Positions 44,120 to 51,201 of a stretch of 64,000 nt of DNA are shown piece by piece. Source of the stretch: CBDHCC01 sp965219235. GTDB taxonomy: Bacteria; Pseudomonadota; Alphaproteobacteria; Sphingomonadales; Sphingomonadaceae. Under the pieces are notes generated by a model, which saw only the letters and a program-made list of their open reading frames with translations, had not been told where the DNA came from and made no database searches. The stretch is from contig OZ244721.1 in the NCBI GenBank assembly GCA_965219235.1, positions 2,700,716 to 2,764,715 on the forward strand, read 5' to 3'. Positions within the stretch are counted from its first letter, which is position 1. Every line of letters begins with the position of its first letter. The position numbers and the translations under genes were made by a program.

Positions 44120-45097
44120 TTGATCGGCGTGCTCGGCGCGGGCGCGTGGGGCACCGCTCTCGCGCAGGTGATCGCGTCCGACGGCTCCCCCGTCACCCTC
44201 TGGGCACGCGAGGCGGACGTGGTCGCCGCGATCAACACGTCCCACGAGAACACCGTCTTCCTGCCCGGCCGCGCGCTCTCCCCGCTCGTCCGCGCCACCG
44301 GCTCGCTGGCCGACCTCGCCGCCTGCGACGCGCTGCTCGTCGTCGTGCCGGCCCAGCACGTCCGCGCGGTGCTGGCCGAGGCTCCGGTCGGCGCCACCCC
44401 GCTGGTGCTGTGCGCCAAGGGGATCGAAGCGGGGACCGACCGGACGGTCGCCGAGGTCGCGGCCGTCGTCGCGCCCGCCGCCCCCGTCGCCGTGCTGTCC
44501 GGGCCTACGTTCGCGCACGAGGTCGCCGCCGGGCTGCCCACCGCGCTGACGCTGGCGTGCGAGGACGAGGGGCTGGGCGGGCGGCTGGCGGAGCGGCTCG
44601 CCCGGCCGGGCTTCCGCCCCTACCTCACCACCGACGTGGTGGGGGCAGAGATCGGCGGGGCGGTCAAGAACGTGCTCGCCATCGCGTGCGGCGTGGTGGA
44701 GGGCGCGGGGCTGGGGCTGAACGCGCGCGCGGCGCTGATCGCGCGCGGCTTCGCGGAGATGACCCGCTACGGCCTGGCGCGCGGCGCGCGGGCGGAGACT
44801 TTGGGCGGATTGAGCGGGCTGGGCGATCTGGTGCTGACGTGCTCCTCCACCGCCTCGCGCAACTTCTCGCTGGGCGTCGGGCTGGGGCGCGGCGCGAGCG
44901 CCGCCGCCCTGCTCGACGACTGCCGCACCGTGGCCGAGGGCGCCGCCACCGCCCCCGTTCTCGCCCGCTCGGCCGAGGCGCACGGCGTGGACATGCCGAT
45001 CACCGACGCCGTCGCCGCGCTGCTGGCGGGCGAGGTGGACGCGCGAGAGGCGATCGAAGCGCTGCTGGCGCGGCCGTTGCGGGCGGAGGGGGAGTAG
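44120..45097 (+). CDS. gpsA: NAD(P)-dependent glycerol-3-phosphate dehydrogenase
   Basis: 325 residues from a TTG at 44120 (MIGVLGAGAWGTALAQVIAS), whose upstream GGGGAGAGGG is contributed by a repeat. It reduces dihydroxyacetone phosphate to sn-glycerol 3-phosphate for phospholipid synthesis. The NAD motif GAGAWGTALA, VLSGPTFAHEVA, the catalytic Lys in GGAVKNVLAIACGVVEG and GLSGLGDLVLTC are all present. GTG at 44126 is an alternative start. The next 35 bases lead into a low-GC segment. Confidence 0.95.
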   Translation: MIGVLGAGAWGTALAQVIASDGSPVTLWAREADVVAAINTSHENTVFLPGRALSPLVRATGSLADLAACDALLVVVPAQHVRAVLAEAPVGATPLVLCAKGIEAGTDRTVAEVAAVVAPAAPVAVLSGPTFAHEVAAGLPTALTLACEDEGLGGRLAERLARPGFRPYLTTDVVGAEIGGAVKNVLAIACGVVEGAGLGLNARAALIARGFAEMTRYGLARGARAETLGGLSGLGDLVLTCSSTASRNFSLGVGLGRGASAAALLDDCRTVAEGAATAPVLARSAEAHGVDMPITDAVAALLAGEVDAREAIEALLARPLRAEGE

Positions 45098-45132
45098 CGA
45101 TTATTCGAGAGAACCGTTTATGACCTCAACGG

Positions 45133-45559
45133 TCACTCAGTCTCGGCGCCATAGATATCTAAATCCAGAGTCAGCCCTCGACTCCCGAGGGCTAAGAGAA
45201 TGTCCGGTGAAAGCTCGATGCCATCATTATACGACTGAAGCCAAAGACCGCAGAACGCAACCGAACGGTAGCGACTAGAAAACCGCTGCCATAGTTCTAG
45301 GTCACCAGGCATAGTGAAGTAGATTTCGTATCTGGCCGCTCAAATTAGCGAGTTCTGCGCTTTCAGATTTAATTCGCCACGACCCAGTGTGCCCAAGCTT
45401 CTCACCGCCCAGAGAGGTAATCCACTTTTCACCTTTTCTCACACCAACCGTAGGTTCACGTCTGAAAGCTGCGGTGATCTCCTCCGGCTTTAGATCGTCT
45501 CCATAAAACCCGATTAGGGCATAAGATCGGCGACACTCCTTGGCGTAATCTACTCCCAT
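45133..45559 (-). pseudogene. DUF4279 family gene split by a +1 frameshift
   Basis: The first 85 codons from 45559 (ATG) read YALIGFYGDDLKPEEITAAF, then RKGEKWITSLGG and TGSWRIKSESAEL, the N-terminal half of DUF4279, before a stop at 45302-45304. A second frame, entered around 45310-45316, continues with 60 codons (MPGDLELWQRFSSRYRSVAF, then FCGLWLQSYNDGIELSPD and GLTLDLDIYG) to a TGA at 45133-45135, which is the C-terminal half of the same family. One extra base in CACTATG would explain the break; the joined length (~140) is that of the family. The region has clearly lower GC than its neighbours, suggesting recent transfer. DUF4279 has no established function. Confidence 0.72.
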
Positions 45560-45600
45560 CTACGTCTGCTTTCCATCAACTTTCGACGCTGCCACCATGC

Positions 45601-45695
45601 GTGCTCCTGCGAAAGCAGGAGCCTATTCCCGGTCTCCATCTTCTCCGCCATCGCCCTGTCGGGCCGGCATTGGGCTCCTGCTTTCGCAGGAGCAC
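45601..45695. repeat. GTGCTCCTGCGAAAGCAGGAGC inverted doublet
   Basis: GTGCTCCTGCGAAAGCAGGA (45601-45620, followed by GCC) and its reverse complement ending in GCAGGAGCAC (45673-45695) are separated by ~50 bases. Each arm is itself a hairpin. A second copy of the family is at 48868-48997. Confidence 0.88.
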
Positions 45696-45719
45696 GGGAG
45701 CGCCCGAACGGTCCACCCC

Positions 45720-45887
45720 TCAACTAAAGTCAACCGCGATCCCCTTATACTCCCAATCCCCGAAGCGCGTCGGGTTGCGCCCCGTCGGCTGATCCTCGGC
45801 CGGTTCCACCGCGATCGGCTCGGGTTCGGGCACCGGGGGGCTGTCGGGCAGTTTGGGGACTTTGAGGTCGGCGGGGCGCTGGCCCAT
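45720..45887 (-). CDS. DUF1674 protein, SDHAF4-like succinate dehydrogenase assembly factor
   Basis: 55 residues from an ATG at 45885-45887 to TGA at 45720-45722. The N-terminal ~35 residues are Pro/Glu/Asp-rich and disordered; the C-terminus GRNPTRFGDWEYKGIAVDFS is the DUF1674 signature (NPTRFGDWE...G...DF) shared with mitochondrial SDHAF4, which helps flavinate and mature the SdhA subunit. It is divergent from rsmB with 73 bases between starts. The last residues differ slightly from the family (AVDFS). Confidence 0.85.
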   Translation of the reverse strand: MGQRPADLKVPKLPDSPPVPEPEPIAVEPAEDQPTGRNPTRFGDWEYKGIAVDFS

Positions 45888-45960
45888 GGGCGGTCCTTGT
45901 GTCGGGGGGCGTGTCCGTTCAGGTGCGGCCGATGGTCCGCCGCTTCAACCCCGCCCCGCG

Positions 45961-47373
45961 ATGAGTGCGCCCGTAGGTGTTGCGCCGCGCCGCGCGGCTT
46001 TGTCGGCGCTCGACCGGGTGCTGAACCGGGGCGAGCCGCTGGACGGGGCGCTGGAGCGCTCGTCGCGCGGGCTGGCCGGAGCGGACCGGGGCCTCGCCCA
46101 TGCGCTGGCAGCGGAAACGCTGCGGCGGCTGCCCGACCTCGACGCGCTGATCGACTCGGCCACCCGCCAGCCCCTGCCGCCGGACGCCAAGGCGCGCGCG
46201 GTGCTGCGGCTGGCGCTCACCCAGGCGCTGGCGCTCGGCACGCCTCCCCATGCCGCCATCGCCACCGCGCTGCCGCTTGTCACCGGCGGGCCGAAGCGGC
46301 TGGTCCATGGCGTGTTCGGCACGCTGATGCGACAGGAGGCGAGGCTGCCCGACCTGCCGACGCTGCCCGCCGCCGTGGCGGAGCGGTGGGAGCGGCAGTG
46401 GGGGGCGGAGATGGTGGAAGCCGCCGCGCGCGCCATCGCCCAGCCTCCCCCACTCGACCTGACGCTGAAGCCCGGGGCGGAGCCGCCGCCCGGCGCGCGA
46501 CGGCTGGCCGAGTGGTCGGCGCGGCTCGACGCGGGCACCGAGGTGACGGCGGTGGACGGGTTCGAGGCCGGCGACTGGTGGGTGCAGGACCTCGCCGCCT
46601 CGCTGCCCGCGCGGTTGCTGGGGGAGGGCGGGAGCCGCTCCGCGCTCGACCTGTGCGCCGCGCCGGGCGGCAAGACGATGCAGCTCGCCGCCGCCGGGTG
46701 GGCCGTGACGGCCGTGGACCGATCGCGCGAGCGGCTGGGGCGGCTGGCGGACAATCTGGCGCGCACCGGGCTGGCGGCGGAGCTGGTGGCGGGGGATGTG
46801 CTCGAGTTTCCTTCTCCCAGCGGGAGAGGGAGGGACCCGCTCGGCGCAGCCGAGTGGGAGGGTGAGGGTGATCGGCCCGCCCCGCTCGGCGCAGCCGAGT
46901 GGGAGGGTGAGGGTGACCCGTCTGCCTCGTCACCCTCACCCTTCCGCCGCTCCGCGGCTCCCTCCCTCTCCCCAAGGGAGAGGGACCAGTTCCCCGCCGT
47001 CCTGCTCGACGCGCCGTGCTCCGCCACCGGCACGGTCCGCCGCCATCCGGAGGTGCTCCACCGCGTCACCCCGCGCGCGGTGGCGACGCTGGCGAAGGCG
47101 CAGGCGGCGATGATCGACCGGGCCGTGGCGCTGACCGCGCCCGGCGGGCGGCTGGTCTACGCCACCTGCTCGCTGGAGCGCGAGGAGGGGGAGGAGCAGG
47201 CCGTCGCCGCACTCGCCCGCCACGCGCGACTGCGGATCGAGCCGGTTCGGGCCGACGAACTCCCCGCCGGCATCGCCCCCGCGCCCGAGGGCTGGGTGCG
47301 GACGCTGCCGACGATGCTGGCCGACGAGGGGCGGCTGGACGGCTTCTTCATCGTGCGCTTCGCGGCGGCTTGA
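45961..47373 (+). CDS. rsmB: 16S rRNA (cytosine967-C5)-methyltransferase RsmB with an in-frame repeat insertion
   Basis: 470 residues; relatives are about 410. The NusB-like N-terminal domain (ALSALDRVLNRGEPLDGALE, then KRLVHGVFGTLMRQ) is followed by the Rossmann domain: ALDLCAAPGGKTMQLAAAGW, VTAVDRSRERLGRL, GDVLEF, then DAPCSATGTVRRHPE with the proton-donor Cys about 353 and LVYATCSLEREEGEEQ with the nucleophile Cys. Between GDVLEF (residue 283) and FPAVLLDAPC (344) lie ~60 residues encoded by REPIN-like DNA (46806-46992). All motifs are kept in frame, so the protein is probably functional, with an extended surface loop. The start ATG at 45961 is conventional. Confidence 0.92.
   Translation: MSAPVGVAPRRAALSALDRVLNRGEPLDGALERSSRGLAGADRGLAHALAAETLRRLPDLDALIDSATRQPLPPDAKARAVLRLALTQALALGTPPHAAIATALPLVTGGPKRLVHGVFGTLMRQEARLPDLPTLPAAVAERWERQWGAEMVEAAARAIAQPPPLDLTLKPGAEPPPGARRLAEWSARLDAGTEVTAVDGFEAGDWWVQDLAASLPARLLGEGGSRSALDLCAAPGGKTMQLAAAGWAVTAVDRSRERLGRLADNLARTGLAAELVAGDVLEFPSPSGRGRDPLGAAEWEGEGDRPAPLGAAEWEGEGDPSASSPSPFRRSAAPSLSPRERDQFPAVLLDAPCSATGTVRRHPEVLHRVTPRAVATLAKAQAAMIDRAVALTAPGGRLVYATCSLEREEGEEQAVAALARHARLRIEPVRADELPAGIAPAPEGWVRTLPTMLADEGRLDGFFIVRFAAA
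46806..46992. repeat. In-frame GTCACCCTCACCCT-family repeat inside rsmB
   Basis: CTCTCCCAGCGGGAGAGGG hairpin, then two tandem copies of about 39 bases (core CTCGGCGCAGCCGAGTGGGA plus GGGTGAGGGTGA), then the inverted unit GTCACCCTCACCCTTCCG with its GC palindrome and the closing CTCTCCCCAAGGGAGAGGG. It is the same architecture as 41563 and 43990 with one unit duplicated. Its length keeps the rsmB frame open. Confidence 0.92.
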
Positions 47374-47437
47374 CAACCGCCGCTGTTCCTGCAATGTTCC
47401 CGATGAGGGTTCATTGCACCACAACCGCCTCCCTCTT

Positions 47438-47535
47438 CGTCCTCCCCGCGAAGGCGGGGATCCAGGCACCGTATCAGGTGACGGAGTCGTTGTCGGGTCG
47501 AGTGGAGCCTGGATCCCCGCCTTCGCGGGGATGAC
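47438..47535. repeat. CCCCGCGAAGGCGGGGATCCAGG inverted doublet
   Basis: CCCCGCGAAGGCGGGGATCC followed by AGGC (47445-47468) and its reverse complement GCCTGGATCC...GCGGGGATGACG (47507-47535) flank a ~40-base spacer. Each arm is a hairpin; the outer ends carry GTCCTCC/GATGACG. It lies between rsmB and the GFA gene. Confidence 0.88.
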
Positions 47536-47577
47536 GGTTTCGGGTTGGGCGATGATCCCCTGCTAGGAAGGTCGACG

Positions 47578-47973
47578 ATGCGGGGAAGCTGTTGCTGTGG
47601 GACGGTGCGGTTCGAGCTGACGGAGCCGCCCTCCATGATGGGCACCTGCCACTGTTCGCGCTGCCGCAAGGTGGGGGCGGGCACCTTCGTGTTCGTGAAG
47701 ACGGCGCACATCCGCTGGCTGGCCGGACGCGACAACGTGACGCGCTACGAGCCGGAGCCGCCGCACACCCATGCGCGCTGCTTTTGCCGCACCTGCGGCA
47801 CGGCGCTGGGCGAGATCGAGTCGCAGGCCGACAGCGTGCCGATCGCCGCCAACGCGATCGACGACGACCCGATGGTGCGCAACCGCTTCCACGAGTTCGT
47901 GGCCGACAAGCCCGCCTGGGCGACGATCTGCGACGGGGCCAAGCAGTTCGCCGGGCACCCGGTCCCATCCTGA
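47578..47973 (+). CDS. GFA (CENP-V/GFA, formaldehyde-activating-like) zinc protein
   Basis: 131 residues with the cysteine pattern of the GFA family: GSCCCGTVRFE, GTCHCSRCRK and RCFCRTCGTALG, which bind two zinc ions. The founding member was reported to promote the addition of glutathione to formaldehyde, but most members have no proven role. The ATG at 47578 is preferred over the in-frame ATG at 47545 because the family motif starts directly after it. It follows rsmB after a repeat. Confidence 0.88.
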   Translation: MRGSCCCGTVRFELTEPPSMMGTCHCSRCRKVGAGTFVFVKTAHIRWLAGRDNVTRYEPEPPHTHARCFCRTCGTALGEIESQADSVPIAANAIDDDPMVRNRFHEFVADKPAWATICDGAKQFAGHPVPS

Positions 47974-48189
47974 TCGCGGCTCGCTCGGCTCCATGAACCA
48001 AATAGGTCTTTACTTTTGCCCGGAGTTGAGGTAGAGCGAGCCGATGGTGTCCGTTCGCGTCTCCTCGTCCGGCACACTCCACGCGAAGCGGGCTGTTCGC
48101 ATCGCCGCGCGACCTCGCGACCTTCGAGAGACCTTCGGCGGTTTTCGTGCCCTTGGCCAACCGCCCCGTGACCCGCCAGTGAGCCACCC

Positions 48190-48864
48190 GTGACCCGGCC
48201 CGTCCGAATCGCCCCGTCCATGCTGGCCTCCGACTTCACCCGCCTGGGCGAGGAGCTGCGCGCCGTCGACGCGGCGGGGGCCGACTGGATCCACATGGAC
48301 GTGATGGACGGCCATTTCGTGCCCAACATCTCCTTCGGCCCAGCGGTCATCAGGGCGCTCAGGCCGCTGACGACCAAGCCCTTCGACGTCCATCTGATGA
48401 TCGCGCCCGTGGACCCGTATCTGGAGGCGTTCGCGGAGGCCGGTGCGGACACGATCTCCGTCCATCCGGAGGCCGGGCCGCACCTCTACCGGACCGTGCA
48501 GGCGATCAAGGCGCTGGGGCTTCGGGCGGGCGTGGTGCTGAACCCGGCGACGACCGCCAAGACGCTCGACTATGTGCTCGACACGATCGACCTGGTGCTG
48601 GTGATGAGCGTCAATCCCGGCTTTGGGGGTCAGTCGTTTCTCGACGGGATGCTGAGGAAGATCGAGGCGGTGCGCCGCATGGTCGACGCCAGCGGGCGGC
48701 CCATCGACCTGGAGGTGGACGGCGGCGTCGACCGCGCCACCGCGCCCCGCTGCATCGCGGCGGGCGCCGACGCGCTGGTGGCGGGCACGGCGACCTTTCG
48801 CGGCGGGCCGGAGTGCTATGCGGAGAACATCCGGGCGATGCGGGGGACGGGGGCGATGGTCTAG
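48190..48864 (+). CDS. rpe: Ribulose-phosphate 3-epimerase
   Basis: 224 residues from a GTG start. It interconverts ribulose 5-phosphate and xylulose 5-phosphate in the pentose phosphate pathway. TIM-barrel motifs: APSMLASDFTRLGEE, WIHMDVMDGHFVPNISFG, DVHLMI, VLVMSVNPGFGGQSF and LEVDGGVD; the metal-binding His and Asp residues are intact. The 216 bases before it, from the GFA stop, contain no gene I can recognise. Confidence 0.95.
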   Translation: MTRPVRIAPSMLASDFTRLGEELRAVDAAGADWIHMDVMDGHFVPNISFGPAVIRALRPLTTKPFDVHLMIAPVDPYLEAFAEAGADTISVHPEAGPHLYRTVQAIKALGLRAGVVLNPATTAKTLDYVLDTIDLVLVMSVNPGFGGQSFLDGMLRKIEAVRRMVDASGRPIDLEVDGGVDRATAPRCIAAGADALVAGTATFRGGPECYAENIRAMRGTGAMV

Positions 48865-48867
48865 CTC

Positions 48868-48997
48868 CACCGTGCTCCTGCGAAAGCAGGAGCCTATCGT
48901 GTGTGCGACCGGGCGACCGCCATCGCAGGTGGACACGGCAACAGGCTCCTGCCTCCGCAGGAGCACGGTGTTCCGCAGGAGCACGGTGGTTCGCAGG
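48868..48997. repeat. GTGCTCCTGCGAAAGCAGGAGC-family cluster
   Basis: CACCGTGCTCCTGCGAAAGC...AGGAGCC at 48868-48893, the inverted GGCTCCTGCCTCCGCAGGAG...CACGGTG at 48944-48970, and a partial direct copy (TTCCGCAGGAGCACGGTGG) at 48971-48989. It fills the space between rpe and purH. Confidence 0.85.
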
Positions 48998-49025
48998 TGC
49001 GACGCTTGCGGCTAAGGGACCGCCC

Positions 49026-50618
49026 ATGACCACCCGCGCCATCCGCACCGCCCTCCTCTCCGTCTCCGACAAGGCCGGCCTCGCCGACCTCGCCCGCGCG
49101 CTCAGCGACAAGGGGGTGGCCCTCGTCTCCACCGGCGGCACCGCCACGGCGCTGCGCGATGCGGGCCTGACGGTGCGGGACGTCAGCGACCTGACCGGCG
49201 TTCCCGAGATGATGGACGGCCGCGTCAAGACGCTGCACCCGGCCGTCCATGGCGGCCTGCTCGCCCGGCGCGACGACCCGGCGCACCAGGCGGCGGCGGA
49301 GGCGCACGGGATCGCCGGCATCGACCTCCTCGTCGTCAACCTCTACCCCTTCGCCGCCACCGTCGCGTCCGGCGCGGACCGCGACACGGTGATCGAGACC
49401 ATCGACATCGGCGGCCCGGCGATGGTGCGCTCGGCGGCCAAGAACCACGACGGCGCGGCGGTGCTGACCGACCCGGCCGACTATCCGGCCCTGCTGGAGG
49501 AGCTGGGGGAGGGCACGGCGACGGATGAGCCCTTCCGAAGGCGCATGGCCGCCAAGGCGTTCGCCCACACCGCCGCCTACGAAGCCGCTATCGCCGGCTG
49601 GTTCGCCCCTGAACTCACTGGCGCCGATCAGGGCCAGCGCCTGCCCGCCACGCTGACCCTCGCCGCCACCAAGGCCGCCGAGCTGCGCTATGGCGAGAAC
49701 CCGCACCAGTCCGCCGCGCTCTACCTGCCCCAGGGGCCGGTGGCGCGCGGCGTGGCGCAGGCGGAGATCGTGCAGGGCAAGGCGCTCAGCTACAACAACC
49801 TCGCCGACGCGGACGCCGCGCTGGGACTGGTGGCGGAGTTCCGCGACGGTCCGCCCGCCTGCGTCATCGTGAAGCACGCCAACCCGTGCGGGGTGGCCCA
49901 GGCGGACAGCCTCGCCGACGCCTACCGGGCGGCGTTCCAGTGCGACTCCGTTTCCGCGTTCGGCGGGATCGTCGCGGTGAACCGGCCGCTGGACGAGGCG
50001 ACCGCGCGGGCGGTGACGGAGATCTTCACCGAGGTGGTGGTCGCTCCCGAGGCCGACGAGGCGGCGCGCGCCGTCTTCGCGGCCAAGCGGAACCTCCGCC
50101 TGCTGCTGACCGGCGCGCTGCCCGATCCGGCGCGGCCGGGGCTGGAGATGCGCACGATCGCCGGTGGCCTGCTCGTCCAGTCGCGCGATGGTGGCGGGGC
50201 TGCGGACTGGCGGGTGGTGACCAGGCGCGCCCCCACGGAGCGCGAGCTGGCCGACGCCCGCTTCGCCTGGACGGTCGCGCGCCACGTCAAGTCGAACGCC
50301 ATCGTCTACGCCAGGGACGGGGCCACGGCCGGCGTCGGCGCGGGCCAGATGAACCGCCGCGACTCCGCCCGCATCGCGGCCGCCAAGGCGCGCGAGGCGG
50401 CGGAGAGCTTCGGCTGGGCCGAGCCGCGCACGGTGGGGTCGGCGGTGGCGTCGGACGCCTTCTTCCCCTTCGCCGACGGGCTGGTGGAGGCGGCCGAGGC
50501 GGGCGCGACCTGCGTCGTCCAGCCCGGCGGCTCGATGCGCGACGCGGAGGTCATCGCGGCCGCCGACGAGCGCGGGCTGGCGATGGTGTTCACAGGCGTG
50601 CGGCACTTCCGGCATTGA
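49026..50618 (+). CDS. purH: Bifunctional AICAR transformylase/IMP cyclohydrolase
   Basis: 530 residues, full length; performs the last two steps of IMP synthesis. The MGS-like cyclohydrolase domain (ALLSVSDKAGLADLARALSD, LVSTGGTATALRDAG, GRVKTLHPAVHGGLLARRDD) is followed by the transformylase with LRYGENPHQSAALY, KALSYNNLADADAA, VIVKHANPCGVA and AFFPFADG. The ATG at 49026 is conventional. A repeat cluster precedes it and a palindromic GIY-YIG unit follows. Confidence 0.97.
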   Translation: MTTRAIRTALLSVSDKAGLADLARALSDKGVALVSTGGTATALRDAGLTVRDVSDLTGVPEMMDGRVKTLHPAVHGGLLARRDDPAHQAAAEAHGIAGIDLLVVNLYPFAATVASGADRDTVIETIDIGGPAMVRSAAKNHDGAAVLTDPADYPALLEELGEGTATDEPFRRRMAAKAFAHTAAYEAAIAGWFAPELTGADQGQRLPATLTLAATKAAELRYGENPHQSAALYLPQGPVARGVAQAEIVQGKALSYNNLADADAALGLVAEFRDGPPACVIVKHANPCGVAQADSLADAYRAAFQCDSVSAFGGIVAVNRPLDEATARAVTEIFTEVVVAPEADEAARAVFAAKRNLRLLLTGALPDPARPGLEMRTIAGGLLVQSRDGGGAADWRVVTRRAPTERELADARFAWTVARHVKSNAIVYARDGATAGVGAGQMNRRDSARIAAAKAREAAESFGWAEPRTVGSAVASDAFFPFADGLVEAAEAGATCVVQPGGSMRDAEVIAAADERGLAMVFTGVRHFRH

Positions 50619-50657
50619 AGGAGCGGCTAAGGTAGACGGCCATCGCCCGAGCCACAT

Positions 50658-50740
50658 AGCTGGCCGCAGTCAAGCCGGGGTGACGGTGTAGAGGGTGAAC
50701 TTATCCACCGTCGCCCCGGGCTTGATCCGGGGCCCAGCTT
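50658..50740. repeat. CCCCGG-TTGAT-CCGGGG family inverted doublet upstream of GIY-YIG gene
   Basis: AGCTGGCCGCAGTCAAGCCG...GGGTGACGGTG (50658-50688) and the inverted CACCGTCGCCCCGGGCTTGA...TCCGGGGCCCAGCTT (50706-50740). The arms pair along their length around a 17-base spacer, and the right arm is itself a hairpin. It ends 18 bases before the GIY-YIG ATG. A related single unit lies after the gene. Confidence 0.88.
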
Positions 50741-50758
50741 GTCTTGAAAGCCATAAAC

Positions 50759-51043
50759 ATGGGCGGCTGGGTCTACATCATGGCGAACCGCTATCGGGGA
50801 GCCATGTGCGTCGGCATTACGGCCGACCTGACCACTCGGATGCACCAGCACCGGACCGGGATTGGCTCCGATCACTGCCGCCAGCTAGGCCTCGACCGGC
50901 TGGTGTGGGCAGAGTACGTGGACGACATCGTCGCCGCCATCGCGCACGAGAAGCGGGTAAAACGCTGGCTGCGACCTTGGAAGTTCGAGCTGATCGAGCA
51001 CGGGAACCCGGATTGGCGGGACTTGTCGGGGACGATCGGCTGA
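50759..51043 (+). CDS. GIY-YIG nuclease-superfamily protein, bracketed by inverted repeats
   Basis: 94 residues, a stand-alone GIY-YIG domain of the COG2827 kind. MGGWVYIMANRYRG gives the first strand (Tyr6); the second strand reads CVGIT, with Cys17 where most relatives have Tyr; LTTRMHQHR carries the catalytic Arg27; IAHEKRVKRWLRPWKFELIE contains the metal-binding Glu64; NPDWRDL is the usual end. The Tyr-to-Cys change may weaken activity. I preferred the ATG at 50759; a TTG at 50744 is just inside the repeat edge. The flanking repeats face each other around the gene, so it resembles a small mobile unit. Confidence 0.85.
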   Translation: MGGWVYIMANRYRGAMCVGITADLTTRMHQHRTGIGSDHCRQLGLDRLVWAEYVDDIVAAIAHEKRVKRWLRPWKFELIEHGNPDWRDLSGTIG

Positions 51044-51153
51044 GAGAGCTGACCCCGGAGCGACGAACCAGGCGTACCCGCCTCTCCATCATCGCTTCGG
51101 CCTCGAGCCCCCGACCCAGCTGCTCTTTAGTCGAATGCGTGGGCGACGCGAAG

Positions 51154-51186
51154 AAGCTGGCCCCGGATCAAGTCCGGGGCGACGGG
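51154..51186. repeat. CCCCGGATCAAGTCCGGGG unit downstream of GIY-YIG gene
   Basis: AAGCTGGCCCCGGATCAAGT...CCGGGGCGACGG is the reverse complement, with two or three changes, of the unit at 50708-50740. Together they form ~33-base inverted repeats flanking the GIY-YIG gene. Confidence 0.88.
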
Positions 51187-51201
51187 GAAGAGCGTTGATG
51201 C

